Shown: piece after piece, positions 34,900 through 45,257 of the stretch
How the letters are laid out: every line of letters begins with the position of its first letter
Position numbering within the stretch: position 1 is the stretch's first letter
From: Siphonodentalium dalli
Taxonomy: Eukaryota; Mollusca; Scaphopoda; Gadilida; Siphonodentaliidae
Direction of reading: 5' to 3'
Length of the DNA stretch: 64,000 nucleotides
Assembly (NCBI GenBank): GCA_032622095.1
Contig: CP136069.1
Span: 200,988,690 to 201,052,689 of the forward strand
Program-made: the position numbers and the translations under genes
Notes under the pieces: model-generated
Databases searched by the model: none
What the model was told of the DNA's origin: nothing
The model's input: only the letters and a program-made list of their open reading frames with translations

Positions 34900-35765
34900 A
34901 TATATGGAGTCTAATTGTGTAGTTCAAAGAATGTCAAAAGTTCGAGCCATTTTCACAACATGTATGCATATTCTGCTTCTTGATGAATCTAATCGTGTGG
35001 TTTAAATACGCGAATTGGTTTATTCGCCGATTGCGACCAATTTTATATATTTTCATCTTCGTAATGTATTGAGTCTAACTGTGTGATGTAAGTACATCAA
35101 AAATGGCGCCGCTTGATCGAGTCAGGAATTGGGAGGGGAGGATCACCAAAACTGACAAAAACATGTTTAGCGCCATTTTCCACTAAATTCACACATATCG
35201 TGTGGCGCCACATTTGCTGCCTATATAACTGCGAATGTCTGTCTGTGTTCTATATAACTTCACGGGGGACCATCTAAATGGCACCAAAAGTGTTTAACAA
35301 GTGTCACTTTTTTTACGAGGAAGATAATGGTGCGAGTTAAAATGTTATAAAGTGACATTGTTGGTGTCAGGGGCAGAATAGGGAAGTCGCAGCAAATATG
35401 ATGCCGATTCGACCAAACCTATACATATAATCATCTCCATGACATGGCACCGTTCGAGCCAGTGGTACACGGAGAGTAAGAGGGGCACCAACGTTTTTAA
35501 TTAAAACAGCTGTCTTTAGCGCCTGTTTCCCCCTAACTGATACATATAATCTTTAATAATAATTTGTTTAGCTGCCGATAACCACAAAAATTATACAAAA
35601 TCATCTCAGGATGATATCAGGAGTCCAATATACCTGGTATAAATATGTCAAAAGTTTCGCCGTTCGAGTCATGAATTAGCAGGGAGGGGCACCAAAAGCT
35701 GATACAAATATGTTAAGCACCGATTTCCACCAAATTCATACACATTCTTCTCCAGTGATATGAGT
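34900..35765. repeat. Degenerate tandem repeat of about 170-250 bp
   Basis: At least three old units share the order GCCG(C/A)TTCGAG-like word, GGGAGGGG or AGAGGGGCACCAA, AAACTGATACAAATATGTTT, AGC(G/A)CC, TTTCCAC(T/C)AAATTCA, TACACAT. They contain the GAGGGGCAC and GCCGATTGAGCCAG words that make up the young arrays to the right, so they are probably the ancestor of those arrays. Confidence 0.55.
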
Positions 35766-35819
35766 AATTAAATCAAGGGGGTTAAAGACTCAACATTTGG
35801 TACCGTTTTGATCAGAAAT

Positions 35820-36235
35820 AGAAAGCTAGGAGGGGCACTCACATTAAAGCTAGGAGGGGCACTCACATTAAAGCTAGGAGGGGCACTCACATTAAAGCTA
35901 GGAGGGGCACTCACATTAAAGCTAGGAGGGGCACTCACATTAAAGCTAGGAGGGGCACTCACATTAAAGCTAGGAGGGGAACTAACATTAAAGCTAGGAG
36001 GGGCACTCACATTAAAGCTATGAGGGGCACTCACATTAAAGCTAGGATGGGCACTCACATTAAAGCTAGGAGGGGCACTCACATTAAAGCTAGGAGGGGC
36101 ACTCACATTAAAGCTAGGAGGGGAACTAACATTAAAGCTAGGAGGGGCACTCACATTAAAGCTAGGAGGGGCACTCACATTAAAGCTAGGAGGGGCACTC
36201 ACATTAAAGCTAGGAGGGGCACTCACATTGGTGCC
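35820..36235. repeat. 24-bp minisatellite, about 17 copies
   Basis: Unit CTAGGAGGGGCACTCACATT plus AAAG, nearly homogeneous. Because 24 is a multiple of three, all frames stay open; the apparent 227-aa minus-strand protein is a by-product. Confidence 0.95.
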
Positions 36236-36455
36236 GATTGAGCCAGGGACGGGGAGAGGAGGGGCACTCACATTGGTGCCGATTGAGCCAGGGACGGAGA
36301 GAGGAGGGGCACTCACATTGGTGCCGATTGAGCCAGGGACGGAGAGAGGAGGGGCACTCACATTGCTGCCGATTGAGCCAGGGACGGAGAGAGGAGGGGC
36401 ACTCACATTGGTGCCGATTGAGCCAGGGACGGAGAGAGGATGGGCACTCACATTG
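36235..36455. repeat. 45-bp minisatellite, five copies
   Basis: Unit GTGCCGATTGAGCCAGGGAC followed by GGAGAGAGGAGGGGCACTCA and CATTG. It shares GAGGGGCACTCACATT with the neighbouring 24-mer and is fused to it without a spacer. Confidence 0.95.
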
Positions 36456-36490
36456 CTGATAATGTTTTAGTCGCCGATATCCACTAAAGT

Positions 36491-36783
36491 TATATAGAGG
36501 ATCTCACATGAGTTTCTATTTTATACGGAATTTATCAACCGAGTTCACTAAATTCGATTTGAGCCGAGGTTTACCGAAGCTCAAATAGAATTTAGAGGAC
36601 GAGGTTGATAAATTACGTATAAAATAGGACGAGTGAGAGATACCTTTTATCACATGATCAAATAAACCCGAAGCAACGCGAAATATTCATCGAAAACAAC
36701 AATCATAAACTACAGCGATCGCAAGTTATTTGAAGAACGCCGTGACGTCATCGCACGTGCTGATATTAAACGTGTCTATTACC
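36491..36783. mobile_element. Foldback element, copy 2 (inverted relative to 18.4 kb)
   Basis: Read in reverse complement it follows the 18384-18663 copy from GTAATAGACACG to GATCCTCTATATA, including the TGACGTCA word, GATCATGTGATAAAAG and the hairpin arms. Substitutions and small indels are scattered. Confidence 0.8.
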
Positions 36784-37416
36784 GATAATTATTAAACTGC
36801 TTTTATGGCCAAATTATGTGATAAATATATATATCATATCCACAATTCGTTCTAATGATGTGTGTTCATTCAAATTTCACAATCTCGACCATAACTAGCC
36901 AGTATACCACCATGGACAGAGGAACCCCTGGGCATTTCTTTAAACCATCTGTATCATCATGAAGATATGATAACTAGTTGTCGTCTAAATCTTAGTCTAA
37001 CAAACTAGATAGCATATATACGTAAAACCATATTGTCGTCTGGTGTAGCGAAGTAATGTGTTTAAGTTGTTCATGTTTTGATCCCAATACAAATATTAAA
37101 AAAAAAAAATGTCAATTACAACCGCGTCGGCTATACTATTTAAAACTGGTAACGTCTGAAGTATGCGCAGTTGTAAATAAATAAATATTTCTCTACTTTT
37201 GGGACGAATTAATCGCGATAAACATAATTACAAACACTCCGACAAGGTGAGCCGCTACTAATAATCCATTTACATGAATGACGTTTTATGATGCCATTTT
37301 GAACGTACAATTTATATCACATTAACATGGAAAACGCCGGGTAACCCTGCTACACGTAGTAATCTATATAATATCAGTGGCTGGGAATGCATCGTTCACT
37401 CACACTTGTTTTGCAG
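36784..37416. other. No gene seen (end of intron 2)
   Basis: AT-rich sequence leading into the polypyrimidine tract and acceptor TTGTTTTGCAG of exon 3. Confidence 0.45.
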
Positions 37417-37642
37417 GGTGGATTTGACTGTGCGTTCGGTGCTGGTCTACGGCCCGGTAGAGGCCTAGGCCGGGGTGGAGGTGGAGGACGGGGTATAGGC
37501 GGAGGCCGGGGTGGAGGTGGAGGACGAGGTAGAGGCGGAGGACGGGGTGGAGGTGGAAGACCGGGTAGAGGTGGACCGTGGGGTGGAGGTGGACAGTGGG
37601 GTGGAGGTGGACAATGGGGTGGAGGGAGAAGGCGGATGCCAC
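37417..37642 (+). CDS. Secreted Gly/Arg-rich protein, exon 3 (main body)
   Basis: 226 nt between a strong acceptor (ACTTGTTTTGCAG) and a consensus donor (CCAC|GTGAGT). It enters in phase 0 and leaves in phase 1. It begins GGFDCAFGAGLRPGRG, holding the second of two Cys residues, so a disulfide with the Cys of exon 2 (six residues earlier) is possible. It then runs through RGGGGGRG-like repeats, a GGPWGGGGQWGGGG block with Trp/Gln, and ends GGGRRRMP. Gly is over half of the residues and Arg is the main charged one, so the mature chain is strongly cationic. Such composition is seen in Gly-rich antimicrobial peptides, egg-case or shell matrix proteins and other extracellular matrix proteins; the sequence alone does not decide. 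The repeat is based on GGTGGAGGTGGA DNA, so length polymorphism is likely. Confidence 0.8.
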
Positions 37643-37947
37643 GTGAGTATTTTAACTTTTTCTATACTAATATAAATATTTTCCCATTCAGCTAAAAACA
37701 TTTAATTGGAATTAGTCATGGAGCAGATATAGCACTCCTGTCCCCAGGCCATATAACTTCACCCCAATCATGCTTTTCATTATTATGTCCCTCAACGTTT
37801 AAAAGGTATTGCACATAAAATCAGCCATCGTATATATGCCATCTGCCATATGCCAATCAAGGGGGACTGTACCTAAATCCAGCCATCTCATACTATACTC
37901 AACAGAACATATCTAATAAAATTTATAATTTGAATTAAGAATGTATG

Positions 37948-38345
37948 TTAACCCTTTACCCAACAAACCGGCCAAAACCGGCCAAATAAAGCTTCAACAG
38001 CCTAAAATATCTTCGGTCTGTCTCAATAGAACCATACCAATATGGATATCATTGGAACCGGCTCCTTGACCACATTGTGATAGTTACAGTTATGCCCTGT
38101 GCCAATGCATTCTCTTATATGTGCGAGTCGACCATAGGTCGCCTCGCATATATAAGAGAATGCATTGGCCTAAAAAAAATCTTTTTTTAACACTTTTTAC
38201 TTTTTTCTTACATTCTTTAACAATTTTATAATTTTTAATGTGTTAAGCCAATACATTCTCTTATATATGCGAGGCGACATATGGTCGACTCGCATATATA
38301 AGAGAATGCATTGGCACAGGGCCCTTCTGTTGGGTAAAGGGTTAA
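37948..38345. mobile_element. piggyBac-type MITE, forward orientation, intron 3
   Basis: TTAA on both sides (37948-37951, 38342-38345). Ends CCCTTTACCCAACAAACCGG and TGTTGGGTAAAGGG. Both hairpins are nearly intact (from 38099 and 38247). Confidence 0.9.
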
Positions 38346-39093
38346 GAATGTATTTTAAATAAACTAGTACACCAAGGACCGCACATAATAACCTAATAAT
38401 TATAGTAAAAATGAATAAACGGCTATATATATATGTTTATTCTCTCATCCAACATACATGGTACAGAGGCAGAACAGATTACAATAACAATACCTATCCC
38501 CTGTCACGTGCGGATAACAATTTATGTTAAATGGTAAAGCATATTTACTTAAAATGTACGTTAATTTTAGACCGTTCGTTGCATGTACTCCATAAAGTTT
38601 GCATGTGTGTGTTATCAGGACGTGACAGGGGATTTGACAAACAAGCACAAGGAGTGTATCGGTTATGGCAGGATTATCAGGCTGCCTCCTGACAGGTGGT
38701 TGCTACCTGTTCCTCTTTCAACCTGTAGAACAGGTGGTCGTTGATAAGATACGTCTGATCATCCTACAGGTTTTTTCATAACTGATGGTCTCGAATTTGT
38801 TACAAGCATTTTCAATTTTCTCAAGCTATATTCGGTTCTTCGGCTCGAGCCATACACTCATTTTAATTATAATTACCATGCTGTTCATAGTTCATCGATT
38901 GCATGGGTGTATTTTGCACTCATCCCTGGCTCAAATTCATCCTTTTCTTTCATATATGTGGCTAAAAATAGTTATCTGCGGGATTCCGCCGTATATATAT
39001 ATATATTATTGCTTCAGTCAATCGGGGTATATTGGTGAAGATTGTTGTGTCACTTTAAGCTCGCGCTGAAAATAGAGTTACTCTTCTTGTTCG
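38346..39093. other. No gene seen
   Basis: Contains GACAGGTGGTTGCTACCTGT, a small hairpin near 38690, and a short (TA)n near 38994-39006. Possible splice sites around 38670-38770 lead to an immediate stop, so no exon is called. Confidence 0.4.
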
Positions 39094-39441
39094 TTAACAA
39101 TCGAATTCGCTGACGTCGATGCTGTTGGCATGCACATTGGAATTCAGAACACGTTTTTCACCATTGTGGCTGCTAGATCTTCCGAGAGGACGTCTGTTCT
39201 GGTCATTGCGGTCATGCCTCCTACTAAAATCCATCTCACTGAAGCCTCGTTTGGAAAGCCAATATCTACAGAATGCACGGTGCTCCCAAACATTTTTCTC
39301 AAATACCAAGGGCACATCATCCATGTGTATGTCAATTCTGGCCGAGATCGAATTTCCTGACCGGCTCCGGAATAACCTAACAATTGAGAATCGGATGTCA
39401 AACATATGGCTAGATTTAGTGTACATTATCCCTTTAAACAA
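39094..39441 (-). pseudogene. LINE ORF1 C-terminal fragment
   Basis: A 115-codon minus-strand frame in a locally GC-richer segment. Its middle, LFRSRSGNSISARIDIHMDD followed about 13 residues later by W and CRYW, lines up with the ORF1 end of the LINE at 55.5 kb (RIFPSSRRGTMSARVNIPSA .. FWP .. ARPW). That is the RRM-like domain before the ORF1 stop in several marine-invertebrate LINEs. The rest of ORF1 and all of ORF2 are missing here, so it is a truncated relic or a domesticated fragment. Overlapping frames on both strands are shadows. Confidence 0.45.
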
Positions 39442-39539
39442 ACCATAAGAAATGAATTAGTTAATTTTAGTCATGGATTTACTCTATGCACGACGTAAAC
39501 AACATCATAATTATAATGCAAAAGAGTAAAATCGTCTGT

Positions 39540-39939
39540 TTAACCCTTTACCCAACAGAAGGGCCCTGTGCCAATGCATTCTCTTATATATGCGAGTCGA
39601 CCATAGGTCGCCTCGCATATATAAGAGAATGCATTGGCTTAACACATTAAAAATTATAAAATTGTTAAAGAATGTAAGAAAAAATGGTAAAAAGTGTTAA
39701 AAAAAGATTGTTTTTAGGCCAATGCATTCTCTTATATATGCGAGGCAACCTATGGTCGACTCGCATATATAAGAGAATGCATTGGCACAGGGCATAACTG
39801 TAACTATCACAATGTGGCCAAGGAGCCGGTTCCAATGATATCCATATTTGTATGGTTCTATTGAGACAGACCGAAGATATTTTAGGCTGTTGAAGCTTTA
39901 TTTGGCCGGTTTTGGCCGGTTTGTTGGGTAAAGGGTTAA
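39540..39939. mobile_element. piggyBac-type MITE, reverse orientation, intron 3
   Basis: TTAA on both sides (39540-39543, 39936-39939). Short arm left (CCCTTTACCCAACAGAAGGG), long arm right, two hairpins (from 39569 and 39718). Confidence 0.9.
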
Positions 39940-40794
39940 GCCTTTTACTCATGTTTGTTATAACTACCAGGTTGTTATTCGTGGTTCTGTGTGTACGTGT
40001 GTGCATTAACTCTCATTCTTGAATCACAGTAATTCTATTATTGCACATGTTCTGTTGACTATAGTGGAATCCCATAAATGGTTCGCTTTAGGCATAGTCT
40101 CTCTTTAGGCAATGTTAACACGAACACAAAGTGCCCGTGTAGACACCAGACAAATGGCCTTTTATGGCAGGCTTGGAACTCCCCGTCAAAGATTGTCACT
40201 AAAATGGCCACCGGATGTAGAAAATATGAATTGTTTTCACTAATATGTTCTGGACCAGTTCCTGCTGTTTTGAACTGGTTGAGAATTATGATTTTAATTT
40301 GTCATTTTCATGTTATCGGGTAATTGGAGCAATGAAATGGCAGAACTGGGAAAAGTAAGTTAGGCATACCATCGCTATGAATATTCCAATTCAATGGAAC
40401 CAAAATTATCACTTGGCTCAAAATGGCGGCACACTTATTGAAACTATATATTGCTCCAACGTGCCCTGCAGTCGCATACAAGCTATGTTTGATGCAAACA
40501 TTGACAAATCTGCCTTCCATACATTAAACACTAACATTTTTCTGATGCATCTTGGTTGACTGTTACTATTGTAACCATAATATTGAATTTTGCTCTCACA
40601 AACTTTACAAAAACATCGACGAAAATGTTATTCTCAGGTTACGACCATGTTTATTTCAAGTAAAATGTGACTAGCTTTGGTATCAAAGGTGTTTAGAAGT
40701 GGCACACTGAGGTGCTTAACTATTACCCAATTACCAAGATGGCACAATGGTACAATGGTAACCAACTTTGGTAAAACGTAGATGTTTTCACATA
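39940..40794. other. No gene seen
   Basis: Intronic sequence with no supported exon or repeat. Confidence 0.45.
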
Positions 40795-41130
40795 TGTGAC
40801 CCGCCATATCAAATCCAGTCGGAAGTCGGGATTTTTTGACCCTGTGCCAATGAATTCTCATTGGCCCAGACAAACATGAGCAGACGACACTCTTCTATGT
40901 GCTTCTATATATGTGTGGGGCTCCATGCAGGGTACTGGATGTTTTTTTTATTTTATGTCCTAAAAATTGTGAGAAACATTTATTTAAAAAACATGATAAA
41001 AATTTGTTAAGCCAATGCATTCTCTTATATATGCGAGGCGACCTATGGTCGACTCGCATATATAAGAGAATGCATTGGCACATGGTAAAACAATCCCGAC
41101 TTCCGACTGGATTTGATATGGCGGGTCACA
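40795..41130. mobile_element. TGTGACCCGCC-type MITE with internal deletion
   Basis: Ends TGTGACCCGCCATATCAAAT and the inverse are intact and flanked by TA. The left hairpin is reduced to CCAATGAATTCTCATTGG, so most of both arms are gone. The right hairpin (from 41011) is intact. The interior AACATGAGCAGACGAC and GGGGCTCCATGCAGGG are present. Confidence 0.9.
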
Positions 41131-42043
41131 TATATCCCGAATATTATTCACGGCTGTTCCGAAAAGGTAGCAAATTGTGACTATTTTTGTTAATGAAACA
41201 TGTTAGTTATTCAACTGATAACTAAATAGTATATATTCATGTTGTCCCAGTTCACCTGAGGCATGGAAAATTCATTTTCAAGGATGCAGTATCGAATTTT
41301 TGCCATAATTTTTAAGGAAATGGGCTGAACGTTGAAACGGAACGGAGAGAGACCATACTGTGTGGCTATTCTGGCCCATTCGTATCACAAATGATCAACT
41401 TAATACAGGGTGGATATCCAGTTGGCAGCCACATACCAACATTCAGCACTATGACATGATAGTTACGACGGCTAAATATCACCAACAAAAGTTATCCAGC
41501 ACACATGCTATGTCATCTCTACCGGTTGCACTGGTTAAAATGTTGTTCATATGCTTCAGTTTTAGTGTATACTGTTTACAACTTAATTCCCAGGTCCAAA
41601 ATGTTAGTCAAATCTGAAAGATTGACATTTGCGGCAACGTTTTATGCAAAACAAATCATAGCCAACAAGCAGGAGCCTTTATGTCTTGTGTTTTCATAAC
41701 TAAACGAGTGTCAGAACCGCTCTAAAAAAATAATGTCATTGTTTTGACCACACCACAGAATTAAAACTTTACTACAAAGGGTTAATTCCTGTGCCAATGA
41801 CTATTTCACCTATGGGAATTCACAGGGAAGATGTGTGCTGTATTGATGCTAAAACTCATAAGGATGTTGACAAATCATGGCACAATGTCTATTTTATTAT
41901 CGCGTACAATTTCCCCTATATCCGTTAGAGATCGCTCCGAACCATATTAACACCAGCGCAACCTACTATGGTACGTGTTACACCATGCAGCCATAATAGA
42001 GACCGTTCGCAAAAATCACTGTTATGATTACGGATAGGATATA
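41131..42043. other. No gene seen
   Basis: Intronic. A short CCTGTGCCAATGAC..TTCACAGGG segment at 41789-41828 may be a remnant of a hairpin-MITE core. Confidence 0.4.
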
Positions 42044-42496
42044 TGTGACCCGCAATATCAAATCCAGTCGGAAGTCGGGATTTTTTTTACCCTGTGCCAA
42101 TGCATTCTCTTATATATGCGAGTCGACCATAGGTCGCCTCGCATATATAAGAGAATGCATTGGCTTAACAATGTTTTATCATGTTTTTTAAATGAATGTT
42201 TCTTACAATTTTTAGGACATAAAATAAAAAAAAACATCCATTACCTTGCAGGGAGCCCCACACATATATAGAAGCACATAGAAGAGTGTCGTCTGCTCAT
42301 GTTTGTCTATGGGTGAAATTATAAAATTGTTAAAGAATACAAGAACAAATTATTAAAATTGTAAAAAATTGTTACGCCAATGCATTCTCTTATATATGCG
42401 AGGCGACCTATGGTCGACTCGCATATATAAGAGAATGCATTGGCACAGAGTAAAAAAAATCCCGACTTACGACTGGATTTGATATGGCGGGTCACA
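42044..42496. mobile_element. TGTGACCCGCC-type MITE, full length
   Basis: Ends TGTGACCCGC and GCGGGTCACA flanked by TA. Both hairpins intact (from 42097 and 42375). The interior matches the 12.4-kb copy. Confidence 0.9.
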
Positions 42497-42690
42497 TATT
42501 GTCCTAGTAAGGTTGACACCACAACAATTCACCTGCGATGTCTAATTTGGTGAGAGGCATATGCCCCACTATACTCAGTTACACATATATTTGATGGAAA
42601 AAGTAATGTTCAGATCCAATATTCTTATCCGTATACATTCGTGTATAACACACCACACGGATAATGTGAGAGTGTCCCCAGCAGGACCGG

Positions 42691-42819
42691 TGACACATTC
42701 TTGACACATTCTTGACACATTCTTGACACATTCTTGACACATTCTTGACACATTCTTGACACATTCTTGACACATTCTTGACACATTCTTGACACATTAT
42801 TGACACATTCTTGACACGT
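42691..42819. repeat. 11-bp minisatellite, about 11 copies
   Basis: Unit TTGACACATTC in an almost pure array. The corresponding place in the duplicated block (44216-44232) has a single unit, so the array expanded after the duplication. Confidence 0.95.
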
Positions 42820-43027
42820 CTGCAGATAATTAAACTGCGTGAGGTATATTTCGTCTCACATAAGAACCCCCGTGAGTAAAGATCGAATGTTGGCCGTGTT
42901 CTGGCAGGATATTTCCATAGCCGTATTCGTATTCGTGGTTTTGCGAAAGGTCCCTACTAGCAAGGCACCCCAGTTACGTGTTACATACGTCATTGTTTGT
43001 AATACATTTATACATGTTTATTTACAG

Positions 43028-43077
43028 CATTCTTTAACATATGGGGACGGCGCGGCGGCTTTTTCGGGGGTGATTGA
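43028..43077 (+). CDS. Secreted Gly/Arg-rich protein, terminal exon A
   Basis: After the acceptor TGTTTATTTACAG the phase-1 frame encodes P-FFNIWGRRGGFFGGD and stops at TGA (43075-43077). The first codon is completed by the C at the end of exon 3. The Gly/Arg/aromatic content continues that of exon 3, which supports the join. The four exons total 360 nt (119 codons plus stop). AATAAA follows 83 bp after the stop. A longer open frame in another phase (42839-43105) is a shadow that runs through the intron and acceptor. Confidence 0.7.
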
Positions 43078-43159
43078 AGAAGACGTCATATGGAAAGTGG
43101 TTTAATGGAAAACTTGAGAGCATGTATACAATGTCTAAACAGAGGCGAATGTTATTAAA

Positions 43160-43165
43160 AATAAA
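43160..43165 (+). promoter_or_regulatory. Polyadenylation signal, exon A
   Basis: AATAAA in TTAAAAATAAATGTGACACC, 83 bp after the stop codon of terminal exon A. Confidence 0.6.
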
Positions 43166-43327
43166 TGTGACACCCTAGTCTAACTTGTTGTATTTTAATT
43201 ACCACGATTCGTTAATCTGACGAGCACAGGCTCACACATGCTTAGAAGATGCCCTGGGCGATTATCACGATGGGATAATCTGACGATCACAGGCATGCAC
43301 ATGCTTAGAAGATTCCCTGGGCGATTC

Positions 43328-43701
43328 CCCTCCCCGAGTCAATCTTGAGTGTATATATGTATTAGTTGAAATCGTGTTTGTTTAAGTCATCAGTGGGCTT
43401 ATACATTTATTTGCAAGAGTTAGTAAAATAACCTTGTTTTGTCTCACGGATGAATGCATGTACAGCTAAGAACATGCTTTCGTTGTCACAATCACGAGTG
43501 GGACAAATCCGACGACTATCGAATGCTGTAATCATTTACAAAAACAAAAACACGAAAACAATTCTATATTTAGTACACCTCTTTAAATATCACCAGGCTG
43601 TCCATTCAATGTGCACACAAAAATACTTTCTTCGTTGTGAACGAAGATGGTTTCATTCGAGCTGTTTTAAAGTTCATTTGACTGTTTGGGTAAAAAACGT
43701 G
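43328..43701. other. Spacer between the duplicated blocks, no gene
   Basis: An 85-codon frame at 43450-43707 has no motif and no splice context and is not called. Confidence 0.4.
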
Positions 43702-44197
43702 ACATAACGCTGTGTTTTATATCCAATAACTTAATACAACGCTGTGTTTTATATCCAATAACTTGACATAACACTGTTTTTTATATCCAGTAACTTGACA
43801 TAACACTGTGTTTTATATCAGTAACTTGACATAACACTGTGTTTTATATCCAGTAACTTGACATAACACTGTGTTTTATATCCAATAACTTGACATAACA
43901 CTGTGTTTTATATCCAATAACTTGACATAACACTGTTTTATATCCAATAACTTGACATAACACTGTGTTTTATATCCAGTAACTTGACATAACGTGTTTT
44001 ATATCTAATAACTTGACATAACGCTGTGTTTTATATCCAATAACTTGACATAACACTGTGTTTTATATCCAGTAACTTGACATAACGTGTTTTATATCTA
44101 ATAACTTGACTTAACGCTGTGTTTTATATCCAATAACTTGACATAACACTGTGTTTGATATACAATAACTTGACATAGCACTGTGTTTTATATCCAT
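43702..44197. repeat. 32-bp minisatellite, about 15 copies
   Basis: Unit ACATAACACTGTGTTTTATA plus TCCAATAACTTG, with CAGTAACTTG and shortened variants. It fills the gap between the two terminal-exon blocks and ends 6 bp before block B. Confidence 0.95.
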
Positions 44198-44441
44198 TAT
44201 ATCAGCAGGACCGGTGGCACATTCTTGACACATCTGCAGATAATTAAACTGCGTGAGGTATATTTCGTCTCACATAAGAACCCCCGTGAGTAAAGATCGA
44301 ATGTTGGCCGTGTTCTGGCAGGATATTTCCATAGCCGTATTCGTATTCGTGGTTTTGAGAAAGGTCCCTACTAGTAAGACACCCCAGTTACGTGTTACAT
44401 ACGTCATTGTTTGTAATACATTTATACATGTTTATTTACAG

Positions 44442-44491
44442 CATTCTTTAACAGATGGGGACGGCGCGGCGGCTTATTCGGGCGTGGGTGA
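44442..44491 (+). CDS. Secreted Gly/Arg-rich protein, alternative terminal exon B
   Basis: Same acceptor, length, phase and stop position as exon A. It encodes P-FFNRWGRRGGLFGRG. Against exon A the changes are I to R, F to L, G to R and D to G, so the tail gains three units of positive charge. All five nucleotide differences change an amino acid. With its own AATAAA it can act as a mutually exclusive last exon by alternative splicing and polyadenylation, or belong to a partial gene duplicate. Which exon is used cannot be read from the DNA. Confidence 0.65.
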
Positions 44492-44573
44492 AGAAGACGT
44501 CATATGGAAAGTGGTTTAATGGAAAACTTGAGAGCATGTATACAATGTCTAAACAGAAGCGAATGTTTTAAAA

Positions 44574-44579
44574 AATAAA
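44574..44579 (+). promoter_or_regulatory. Polyadenylation signal, exon B
   Basis: AATAAA 82 bp after the stop of terminal exon B, in the same context as in copy A. Confidence 0.6.
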
Positions 44580-44826
44580 TGTGACACCCTAGTCTAACTT
44601 GTTGTATTTTAATTACCACGATTCGTTAATCTGACGAGCACAGGCTCACACATGCTTAGAAGATGCCCTGGGCGATTATCACGATGGGATAATCTGACGA
44701 TCACAGGCATGTAATCTGACGAGCACAGGCTCACACATGCTTAGAAGATGCCCTGGGCGATTATCACGATGGGATAATCTGACGATCACAGGCATGTACA
44801 TGCATAGAATATTCCCTGGGCGATTC

Positions 44827-45257
44827 GACACCAAATATGTCAGATTATCCTAAGTCAATATTCTGCTTACCAGGCAAAACACACAATGTAACTTATATGG
44901 AATCGCCATCAGTCGTATCAGAGAGACATCGGGCAGTTCCACTTAATCATCAATGTAGTCCATGGGCTGGTAGAACCCCTCATACACCCACACTACTCAA
45001 CTGTTTTTGTATTTTCATGTATCCTAATGTGTTTTGTTCAAGCTAAATTATGTTAAAAGCAACTACTTTGGTCCTACTGTGCGTACTGGGTCTTACTCAG
45101 TCTCTAATTTCCCGATCACGATGGGGTGGTGGAAAACGTTAATCCCATATATAAGTGATGCCATTGTGACTGGATTTTAACAGACGATGTGATTTGTTAT
45201 CGGTATTTGATTACTTTTGCGACAGTTCTGTACCAACGCAGTATATACATGTCAGGC
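44827..45257. other. No gene seen
   Basis: A 69-codon frame at 44837-45046 has no recognisable content. Confidence 0.4.

Larger units (their letters stand above)
42679..43327 (+). repeat. Duplicated terminal-exon block, copy A
   Basis: Starts CAGCAGGACCGGTG and ends CCCTGGGCGATTC. It includes 190 bp of intron, the terminal exon and the 3' region, and matches 44203-44826. Outside the coding part the two differ by only about six substitutions in roughly 410 aligned bases. Confidence 0.9.
44203..44826 (+). repeat. Duplicated terminal-exon block, copy B
   Basis: Second copy of the block at 42679. Within it an 82-bp segment starting TAATCTGACGAGCACAGG is duplicated again (about 44629-44710 and 44711-44792). 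Confidence 0.9.

Noticed and set aside
35768-36470. 227-aa minus-strand frame and several plus-strand frames of Gly/Leu or Ser/Ala/Pro repeats
   Set aside because: The 24-bp and 45-bp units are multiples of three, so every frame stays open; nothing non-repetitive flanks them as coding sequence.
37387-37701. Use of the ATG at 37387 as the start of the Gly-rich protein, and the minus-strand His/Leu/Tyr or Ser/Thr frames over it
   Set aside because: The ATG lies in the intron before the acceptor at 37416, and the signal-peptide exons join in matching phase. The minus-strand frames are shadows of the GGTGGA repeat.
42839-44519. 88-aa frame duplicated at 42839-43105 and 44253-44519
   Set aside because: It runs through an acceptor site in the wrong phase. 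The phase-1 reading after TTTACAG is the one that continues the Gly/Arg-rich protein and stops with a nearby AATAAA.
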